From Flavobacterium ovatum (GTDB taxonomy: Bacteria; Bacteroidota; Bacteroidia; Flavobacteriales; Flavobacteriaceae), in the NCBI RefSeq assembly GCF_040703125.1, contig NZ_CP160035.1, positions 3,768,001-3,832,000 on the forward strand: DNA of 64,000 nucleotides, read 5' to 3'. The number at the start of each line of letters is the position of its first letter. Within the stretch, counting starts at the first letter, position 1. Made by a program: the position numbers and the translations under genes. The notes beneath the pieces were generated by a model, which did no database searches, had not been told where the DNA came from, and saw nothing but the letters and a program-made list of their open reading frames with translations. Shown in pieces: positions 37,489 to 44,177 of the stretch.

Positions 37489-40302
37489 TTAAAATGTTGC
37501 TTCTAATTCTACATCCAAGAAGCGGAAACTACCCAATTCCACTTTTATATCTAAAGTTCCGTTTTTGGTTTCCCATTTTTCGCCATTCAATATATCGGTT
37601 ATTTTCACGGGTTTGATTCCGTTGAAAGTTAGATTTGCTAAACGATCTTGTGGATTAATGTACCCACTGTCGATTATCGTTAGTCGTAAATGTTTTGGTG
37701 CTGTTTGAGCAACAACCCATGCCACTTCTCCAGAAACCGTAATTGGTAACAATTTTGCACTGTCTTGAATGTCTTTTTCTACTACTTTATAATAGTCATT
37801 CGCAGCCATTTTTTGTTTTCCATCTGATGAAATATAATCTTTTCCATCGGTTATATACTCCTTTAAAATGTTTTTATAGAAAGGATGCATGTGGTCGGTC
37901 ATTTTTCCTCTTGGCGCATTTTTTTGTGCAAGAGCGCCTTCTTGTGGAGGTACAATCAAAACCATGCCGTTTTTATAAGGAGCTAAAAAGTTCAAATGCC
38001 TGTCGGTTACTCCTGCAGCATATCTTGAAAAATCCCAAGGCGCAACTTGTGCTCCAGGCCAGCTCCCATTCATTCTACTAAAAACGGCTGGATTTTTTTC
38101 TTCGAAAGTTTTATCAAAATAGGTGGTATATTTTACACTACTACCCTCGTGTAAAAAGTGTTCGTTTGGTTCTGTCATGCCTAAATGTACTGGCGAAAAA
38201 CTCAAAATCTCATTGCTTTTTGGCACATACAAAGCGCCTTTGGCAACCATATCCCAAAGCACACTCATATAATCTTGGTCAATAGGAAAATTATCCAAAT
38301 AAGTTGTTCCATATGACAAATGGTAAATCAACATTCGCAAATAATGATTGGGAACAGTTTGAAAAGAATGTTCTCTCTGACGGTCAAAACTCGTATTATC
38401 TCTTACTGCACGTGCTCCCCAACTGTTGGTGGCACCACTTGTCCACATTCCTAATCGGCCAGAAATACTCAATTCCATGGTTTTATCTGTGGTTTCTTCC
38501 ATTGCTGGTACAAAGACATCTGCAAACTCGCCAGAAAGCAAAGGAGCCCATTCTTTTTGATAAATTGTTCCTAACCAATAGACATTTTTAGAACGAATGA
38601 ATAAATTCGTGTTTTTTCCTTGCGCGTATTTCGCCAAAGGATAAATCAAATTATTCAAAGCGTATTGAAAATCTTTGCTGTGGTCTTCTAATTCGGGATA
38701 AATCAGTACGGTCTTTTTTCCTTTTGCTAAATCAATTAATTTCTTGGTCGTTTCTGGAGCAAAAAAGTAAGGATCGTTTCCATGACCACCCCAAGTAGCA
38801 AGACCTGGACTGTTTTCGTATTCTTTGGCAAAAATAGAAAGTACTTCCCCTTGTGTTAATGTATATTTTTTACGTCGGTCTCTTTTGTCTCTGTAACTAG
38901 CGTTTGAAATCGTATCTCTTTTCCAACTTTCGGGAGATTGCACGTTGGTCATGTGTTTCGACGATAAAAACACAGGACTGGCATAATTTGCTTTTACATT
39001 ATCCGAAACCGATTTGGCTATTGGCGTTTTAAACGATTCAGACATAAAATAAACGGGCTCTGGTTTTCTCTCCCAAGCAAGCGGTTTGAACTTTTTTACT
39101 TGTTCGCCTAGTAGTTCTCTATTTTTTAGAATAGTTGCAATTTTCCCTGTCGGATTCAATTTTTCGTATTCTTTTTTCCAACTCTCCTCTTCGGTATTGA
39201 TGATATGAATGCAACTCCCACCACTTTGACTACTTGCCAAAATGATTTTACCAGTGGTCTGGTCTTTCCACATATCATTAAATGATTGTTTAGATACTAA
39301 AACCTCTGGTTTTTTCATGTCTAAATTTTGATTGACAAGAAAAATTCTATCGGCAGCCAATATAAAATACTGTGCGTTTTTGCCAGTTCCTATTTTCTCA
39401 CCTTGCACGACTAAATAGCCCGTTGGAATTCCTTTGAGTTTTATCGAATTGGTTTTTCCTGTTTCTGGACTGTAAATCCCGAAACTAGCATCGTTGGTAT
39501 GCGCTGAGTTTCCAAGCAAAATTTCTTTTTTTCCGTTTTCATCCATATCGATTACACGACATTCCCCCACTGGTCTTGGAATTGTTATTTTATCCTTTCG
39601 AAAAGGCAAATCTTCCAAAGCTTTGAACAAATACATCGATCCTGATGAACTCATGTGATTGTTGACACCGATAATCGCTAAAACTTCTGTTCCATCGGCT
39701 TGCGGAATCACACGTATAAAATTTGGGGTATGCGTTCCGTTTGGTGGTGGCGTTCCCTCTGATTTTCCGAAATTCTTTTCTTGTGAATACGTACTCGATT
39801 TGAGTTCTTTGATTTGTTTTCCAACCGCATTTAGGTAATAAATACTTTTATCAAATCCGCCGCAAACCACATAAGGCTGCTTGTCTTTTTTGATGACGCA
39901 AACTGCATACATCGGCGTATCGTCTTTTTTGAATTGCCACAATATTTTTCCATCACTGTTTAGGCAATATAGTGTTCCATCAGCATTCGCTACCAGGATT
40001 TCATCTTTTCCATCGGCAGTCAAATCTTGACACCAGATGTCTTGATTTAGAAAACCAGACAAGGCATTTTTCCACAAAATTTTACCATCATAGGAAACTC
40101 CCATAACTGTTCCTTCATAACTACTAGCAACAATAAATGATTCTTTTTTGTTGAGTGCCGTGCGTACTTTGGTGATGGTGTAGCCAGTTTCTATGCTGAA
40201 AACTGCTTTGGGAGGAGCACTAGAAAATTCTTTTGCGTTTAAGGAAGACCCTTGTAAAACCCCTACTAACACTAGTAAAAAAAGAGCGTAATTGATTTTC
40301 AT
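37489..40302 (-). CDS. GH150 lambda-carrageenase-like protein
   Basis: 937 residues, close to the length of the Pseudoalteromonas lambda-carrageenase CglA. Signal peptide ends SLNAK. An N-terminal propeller of about 350 residues has repeats such as SYDGKILWKNALSG, NSDGKILWQFKKDD and NAVGKQIKELK, as described for that family. A linker and a large C-terminal domain follow, with GGHGNDPYFFAPETTKKLI, SGRLGMWTSGATNSWGARAV and TTYLDNFPIDQDY. The lambda enzyme cleaves beta-1,4 links with inversion. No lipobox or T9SS domain is visible. Assignment rests on size, two-part layout and position ahead of two GH82 genes, so it should be confirmed by alignment. First gene of its operon. Confidence 0.78.
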   Translation of the reverse strand: MKINYALFLLVLVGVLQGSSLNAKEFSSAPPKAVFSIETGYTITKVRTALNKKESFIVASSYEGTVMGVSYDGKILWKNALSGFLNQDIWCQDLTADGKDEILVANADGTLYCLNSDGKILWQFKKDDTPMYAVCVIKKDKQPYVVCGGFDKSIYYLNAVGKQIKELKSSTYSQEKNFGKSEGTPPPNGTHTPNFIRVIPQADGTEVLAIIGVNNHMSSSGSMYLFKALEDLPFRKDKITIPRPVGECRVIDMDENGKKEILLGNSAHTNDASFGIYSPETGKTNSIKLKGIPTGYLVVQGEKIGTGKNAQYFILAADRIFLVNQNLDMKKPEVLVSKQSFNDMWKDQTTGKIILASSQSGGSCIHIINTEEESWKKEYEKLNPTGKIATILKNRELLGEQVKKFKPLAWERKPEPVYFMSESFKTPIAKSVSDNVKANYASPVFLSSKHMTNVQSPESWKRDTISNASYRDKRDRRKKYTLTQGEVLSIFAKEYENSPGLATWGGHGNDPYFFAPETTKKLIDLAKGKKTVLIYPELEDHSKDFQYALNNLIYPLAKYAQGKNTNLFIRSKNVYWLGTIYQKEWAPLLSGEFADVFVPAMEETTDKTMELSISGRLGMWTSGATNSWGARAVRDNTSFDRQREHSFQTVPNHYLRMLIYHLSYGTTYLDNFPIDQDYMSVLWDMVAKGALYVPKSNEILSFSPVHLGMTEPNEHFLHEGSSVKYTTYFDKTFEEKNPAVFSRMNGSWPGAQVAPWDFSRYAAGVTDRHLNFLAPYKNGMVLIVPPQEGALAQKNAPRGKMTDHMHPFYKNILKEYITDGKDYISSDGKQKMAANDYYKVVEKDIQDSAKLLPITVSGEVAWVVAQTAPKHLRLTIIDSGYINPQDRLANLTFNGIKPVKITDILNGEKWETKNGTLDIKVELGSFRFLDVELEATF

Positions 40303-40391
40303 TGATTCGGAAAATTTGGTTAATGGTATAATAATATTAGAATCAAATATAATTAGTTTAAAATAAGGTTATGTATGTATCCGTTTTTTAA

Positions 40392-40721
40392 ATGTCTTTG
40401 TCGGTAATTGTATTAATGACAAAAAAAGGGACTGTCCCGAAGAATAATTCCTTTCAAAATAATCAAATTTTGAAAAATAGTTTTAGTATTTATAATGTAT
40501 TAGAGTACTTTTTAGTTATTAGTAATTCTTATCCTCTAAAACTACAACCCCAAATAAAAGTAGCAAATAAATCGAAAATCAGAAAGTGTCAATGCTGTAA
40601 TACGGGCAATTTACACACCATTCTACTGTTTGACCAACGAGCACCACCTGCTTGGTATCTTGGCGGTAGCCAAAATCACCTGCCTGCAAAAACTAGTTTT
40701 ATGGGTAGGGCACGTATGTAA
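40392..40721 (+). pseudogene. Remnant of a transposase C-terminus (IS91-like)
   Basis: The readable part includes IRKCQCCNTGNLHTILLFDQ followed by RAPPAWYLGG. A two-cysteine C-x-x-C-x-T-G knuckle, then a phenylalanine-aspartate and R-x-P-P, matches the C-terminal end of IS91-like transposases as I remember them. The 109 codons from 40392 lack the catalytic domain and the first half looks random. It sits at the left edge of the accessory island and supports its arrival by transposition. Bases 40303-40391 hold only the likely promoter of the GH150 operon. Confidence 0.45.
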
Positions 40722-40772
40722 TGATGTGAAGGAAAACACAATAAAACCAGCCTAATTTAAGGCTCAAAAAAA

Positions 40773-40789
40773 GAGGACGTTTTGTCCTC
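40773..40789 (-). terminator. Small hairpin with T-run on the minus strand
   Basis: GAGGAC/GTCCTC with a five-base loop, next to a run of seven A on the plus strand (T on the minus strand). Another palindrome, AGCCTAATTTAAGGCT, lies just before it. Bases 40800-41091 hold a GC-richer stretch with no gene I can identify and then an AT-rich leader for the next gene. Confidence 0.45.
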
Positions 40790-41091
40790 CTAAATTACCT
40801 AAACTTGTTTATCGATATCCCCATAGTGGCGGAAGTAGAGCGGTGAGCCTGTCCTGAGCGATAACTGAAGGGTTTAACCGCGGTTTCATTAGTACGTATG
40901 TTCGTTATCGCTCGGCTGTTGGCTTTTCAAGCCCAACGAAACCATTACTGTTGTGTGATGGTTTTTTATTTACTCCTATTTATAAAGCTTTAACTATATT
41001 TTTACATATTTATTTAAAAATTATATATTAAAAGTTACATATTCGTTTAAAAATTATATATTTGTAATCTAATTAAACAACCTTAATTATT

Positions 41092-41718
41092 ATGATTTCA
41101 AATTTCACTAACCAAAACCAAGTTTTCATTAAAAGAAGAACTGCTAAAGATTCTGAATGTCAAATCGATTTACATAAAGAATTACCTCTTATATTTAAAG
41201 CGTTTAAAATTGCTTCTTCTGCTTTTGAAAAAGAAGTTTCTCAAACTCCAATTGAGGCTAGGGGAAGAGGTTTTGAAGCTTCATTATTAAACTCTAAAAT
41301 GATTCATAGTATTCAAACTACTTTTCCAAACAATTGGAAATATGGAAAATATAAAAGATTTATTTTGCGTGTAAATAAATATTCTATTCTTTTTAAGAAG
41401 TTGGATAATAAAAATATGCCAATGAATATAAATACTAATTTTTCAAAAGCTATTTCAAATCAATTTACAATGTCGTTATTTGATGAAGGAACAACATCTA
41501 TAGACCCTATTTTATTTTTTGGATATAAAAAAGATAGATTAGGTAATATAGCAGAGCCAAAACTAATTTATATTGACGACAATACTTTACAATGGGTAAT
41601 AACAGAAGAAAACGTAGATTTATTTTCAACTAATAAAATAATTCCTGTTGAAACTATTGAAAAAGTAAAGCCAAAAATCAAGATTATTTCTCCGCTTAAG
41701 AAAGCTGGAAATCAATAA
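41092..41718 (+). CDS. Unknown protein paired with an XRE-ImmA gene
   Basis: 208 residues, no signal peptide or membrane segment. I recognise no domain. The N-terminal third contains a charged helix and FEKEVSQTPIEARGRGFEAS; the rest is mixed alpha/beta with LRVNKYSILFKKLDNK and LIYIDDNTLQWVITEEN. It ends 44 bases before an XRE-ImmA gene on the same strand. Such genes often sit upstream of COG2856 regulators in phage-like or toxin-antitoxin-like pairs, so it may be the partner whose activity or stability the protease controls. Very low GC content and frequent AAA/ATT codons set it apart from the hydrolase genes. Confidence 0.7.
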   Translation: MISNFTNQNQVFIKRRTAKDSECQIDLHKELPLIFKAFKIASSAFEKEVSQTPIEARGRGFEASLLNSKMIHSIQTTFPNNWKYGKYKRFILRVNKYSILFKKLDNKNMPMNINTNFSKAISNQFTMSLFDEGTTSIDPILFFGYKKDRLGNIAEPKLIYIDDNTLQWVITEENVDLFSTNKIIPVETIEKVKPKIKIISPLKKAGNQ

Positions 41719-41762
41719 TTTTTATTTAAGAATCTATTTATTAAGAATTTAAAAACTTTTTT

Positions 41763-42815
41763 ATGAGTTTTAATTATCGACAATTAATTTTTGCAAGAGA
41801 ATATAGAGGATTGACACAATCTGAATTAGCTTCAAATATTGTTGGTCTTTCACAATCAAATTTATCTAAATATGAAAAAGGATTTGGATTACTTGCAGAT
41901 GAAATGGTTTTAAAAATAATTAAATTTTTGGGGTTTCCTGAAAGTTGGTTACAACATAATATTTCTAATTTGCCTGAAAATGCACATTATAGAAAACGTA
42001 CAACGATTACAAAAAAAGTAAAAACGGAAATTGAATACAGCATTCGATTGATAGGCTATTTAGTTGACCAAATGTCAGATTCTATTGAATGGCCTGAATT
42101 TCGTTTGACACCTCTTAATATTGAGGAAGGTTATACTCCCGAAACAATAGCTAAAAGCACAAGAAAAATTTTAAAAATTACTCCAAATGAGCCGTTAAAG
42201 TCAATTTTCACATTATTCGAAAATTTTGGTGTAATTGTAATTGAATTTGAGATAACAGAAAAATTTGATGGTGTCTCTTTTATTACAGATAAAGGAAATC
42301 CTGTAATAGTAATAAATAAATCATTTAGTAACGATAGAAAAAGATTTACTCTAGCTCACGAATTGGGTCATTTAATGATGCACGATTTTCCAATTCCTGA
42401 TAAAAGGAATGTTGAAAAAATTAAAGAAGATGAAGCAAATAGATTTGCTTCAGAATTTTTAATGCCTGCTGAATTTATTAAAAACTCATTGTTCAATTTG
42501 AGATTGTCAAGTTTAGGTCAACTAAAAAGTTACTGGCTTACTTCTATGGCTTCTTTAATCAGAAGAGCAAGAGATTTAAATTGTATTAATGAGGATAAGT
42601 ATATTTATTTATCTATTGAGTTAAGTAGGGACGGTAAAAGGAAAAATGAAGATGGTTTTGTTTATATTGATGAACCTTCACTTTTTATTGAAGCATATAA
42701 GTTGCATAAAAATGAACTTGAATATTCTGATGTAGATTTAAGTAATGCTTTTAGTATTCCTGTCGATGTCATTGAAAGATTTTGTAAAACATCTCGATTG
42801 AGAATTATAAAATAA
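41763..42815 (+). CDS. XRE-family regulator with ImmA/IrrE metallopeptidase domain
   Basis: 350 residues. Residues 6-60 are an XRE helix-turn-helix (LTQSELASNIVGLSQSNLSK, then YEKG). The middle holds the COG2856 peptidase: FTLAHELGHLMMH with His199, Glu200 and His203 as zinc ligands and catalyst, and EANRFASEFLMP as the third-ligand helix. Such proteins control mobile elements or toxin-antitoxin pairs by binding DNA and cutting a partner, often after damage. The partner is probably the unknown protein at 41092-41718. The gene is complete and AT-rich. It lies in the accessory island next to a transposase remnant and an attC-like repeat. Confidence 0.92.
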   Translation: MSFNYRQLIFAREYRGLTQSELASNIVGLSQSNLSKYEKGFGLLADEMVLKIIKFLGFPESWLQHNISNLPENAHYRKRTTITKKVKTEIEYSIRLIGYLVDQMSDSIEWPEFRLTPLNIEEGYTPETIAKSTRKILKITPNEPLKSIFTLFENFGVIVIEFEITEKFDGVSFITDKGNPVIVINKSFSNDRKRFTLAHELGHLMMHDFPIPDKRNVEKIKEDEANRFASEFLMPAEFIKNSLFNLRLSSLGQLKSYWLTSMASLIRRARDLNCINEDKYIYLSIELSRDGKRKNEDGFVYIDEPSLFIEAYKLHKNELEYSDVDLSNAFSIPVDVIERFCKTSRLRIIK

Positions 42816-42859
42816 ATTTTAGATTCTCTTTAACCAGAATCTTGAGCGAAACTATCACA

Positions 42860-42992
42860 CAACGTGTTTGTATATGATTAGTGGCGTGTTTCAGTACCTA
42901 ATTTAGCAAATTAGAACCGAATAGAAAATCAGCAATGATTTTCGTAAGCAAGCTAAAACCAGCCATTAATTATACACGGTGTTTTGCAACGT
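42860..42992. repeat. Structured intergenic repeat with attC-like folding
   Basis: Arms GTGTTTGTATATGATTAGTGGC and GCCATTAATTATACACGGTGT pair imperfectly over about 22 bases. Inside are CTAATTT/AAATTAG and AAAATCA/TGATTTT hairpins. Direct copies of CAACGT bound the element at 42860-42865 and 42987-42992. It begins 44 bases after the XRE-ImmA stop codon and ends 10 bases before the DUF2971 stop codon. Similar elements occur next to small accessory genes in many Bacteroidota. Whether they are recombination sites is not established here. Confidence 0.6.
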
Positions 42993-43002
42993 ACTTCATT
43001 CA

Positions 43003-43773
43003 TTATAAATCATTTACTAACAATCGAAATTCCTCAATCTTATATAATCCAGATTGAATTATTTTTTTGTCAAATCCCCAATTTCGTGTAATCTCTTTTT
43101 TTATTTCGTAATCAGTCTTTTTCATTCTTGGGTCAAAAACAATTTCATCAATCAAGTCAATTGGGTCAATGTCAAACTTAAATACATTACCGTTTGCTAA
43201 TGGGTCTTGATTTCCGTTATACATCAGACGTACTTCATTTTCGTGCCTGAAAGCCCATCTTTTAAAATAGAAAGTTGATGCTTGTCCTTTTCCACTTTGG
43301 TCATATAATTTTCCGCTCATTCTATCTCTGTCAGACAACATTTCCACCAATTTCTTTTTTCCTTGGTATTGTACTTTTCCTATAAATGATTTTAAATTGT
43401 ATTCGTTTCCATTCATTTTATGATGAACTCCACCTAATTGAAAAAGTGGTTCAAATAGTTTTCGCATTGTAGTTTTTACTTTTACTCCATCTTTATCAGG
43501 TGAGTAAATTCTCCACATTGCATCACTTTCTTTCGTTCTTGACCAACATTGACCATAGAAACTGTTTCTACTTTCAATATTAAATTCCATTCCGTTTGGG
43601 AAAATACCAGTAGCATTTAATATAAAATTTTCAAATGGGTCTTCCCAAAGGTTTGGTTTGACTAATGCTAATTTTCTTTCTTCAAAAAGTTCTCTTAATC
43701 TACTAAAACTAAAAATTCGATAAACGCTTTTGTCAAGTTCTTCGTCTGTTAGAAATATTAAATTATCATTCAT
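43003..43773 (-). CDS. DUF2971 protein
   Basis: The start at 43773 (MNDNLIFLTDEE) gives 256 residues; an earlier ATG at 43800 adds a nine-residue polar tail and overlaps no better ribosome site. YRIFSFSRLRELFEERKLAL, then PNLWEDPFENFIL, matches the DUF2971 opening (a short list of residues about what to do with a location, then W-x-D-P-F-E). AMWRIYSPDKDGVKVKT is the second conserved block and WAFRHENEVRLMYNG the third. The fold is cytosolic. Function is unknown; these genes often sit in defence or mobile islands. It reads toward the attC-like repeat and has palindromic operator-like sites upstream. Confidence 0.85.
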   Translation of the reverse strand: MNDNLIFLTDEELDKSVYRIFSFSRLRELFEERKLALVKPNLWEDPFENFILNATGIFPNGMEFNIESRNSFYGQCWSRTKESDAMWRIYSPDKDGVKVKTTMRKLFEPLFQLGGVHHKMNGNEYNLKSFIGKVQYQGKKKLVEMLSDRDRMSGKLYDQSGKGQASTFYFKRWAFRHENEVRLMYNGNQDPLANGNVFKFDIDPIDLIDEIVFDPRMKKTDYEIKKEITRNWGFDKKIIQSGLYKIEEFRLLVNDL

Positions 43774-43809
43774 TCTGGTCGGTTTCTGGGTATGTTGCAC
43801 AACTTGTAT

Positions 43810-43863
43810 ATATGTCTGATATCGTCAGACATATCTCCCCGAATACGGGTGTATATGTCTGAC
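43810..43863. promoter_or_regulatory. Operator-like palindrome upstream of DUF2971 gene
   Basis: ATATGTCTGA (43810-43819) and TCAGACATAT (43825-43834) form a perfect inverted repeat with a five-base spacer. A third copy ATATGTCTGA lies at 43853-43862, 43 bases from the first. The palindrome ends 37 bases before the start codon. It may be a repressor site, or a hairpin at a former element boundary. Confidence 0.5.
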
Positions 43864-43980
43864 AAACGTCAGTCATTATTTATTAGGCCAATATATAGAT
43901 AATTCTTTACAAATCATCAGAAGCACTTTTAATATATAACAAGCTTTTTATGATAAAATAAAAGTCTGTTTTGGGTGGTT

Positions 43981-44100
43981 TTGCTTGAGGGGAAGTTCCG
44001 AAGGGTCGGAAGAAAAGCCCACAAACACGTGCAGCGATAGCGGAAGTTGTTGAGGAGAGTAATGTCCCGAAGCTTCGGGATTACGGAGGGGCACGCCCAA
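43981..44100. repeat. Interspersed GGGCGT...CCCGAAG repeat, copy 2 (inverted)
   Basis: Reading on the minus strand it runs TTGGGCGTGCCCC, then CCCGAAGCTTCGGGA (perfect palindrome), TTCCGCTATCGCTGCACG, GGGCTTTTC. The order of blocks matches copies at 8861-8989 and 58716-58870. It lies between the DUF2971 operator region and the terminator of the 44178-46748 gene and marks the right edge of the accessory island. Confidence 0.65.
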
Positions 44101-44142
44101 AGGATTCTATTTATAAAAATTCTGCTTTTCATAAAATCAAAA

Positions 44143-44173
44143 AAGCCGATAGTTTATGATAAACTATCGGCTT
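44143..44173 (-). terminator. Terminator of the Asp-box propeller gene
   Basis: AAGCCGATAGTTTAT and ATAAACTATCGGCTT form a 15-bp perfect stem with one unpaired base, followed by a T-rich run on the minus strand. It lies 5 bases after the stop codon at 44178 and ends the second hydrolase/sulfatase run. Confidence 0.9.
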
Positions 44174-44177
44174 CAAA

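Noticed and set aside
37489..40302. PQQ-dependent dehydrogenase because of the N-terminal propeller
   Set aside because: The repeats lack the tryptophan-docking and metal-ligand motifs of PQQ enzymes, and the large C-terminal domain and length fit lambda-carrageenase better.
40840..40960. GC-richer stretch that might be a tRNA or small RNA
   Set aside because: No cloverleaf, anticodon arm or T-loop sequence could be formed. It is more likely a repeat or transposon edge.
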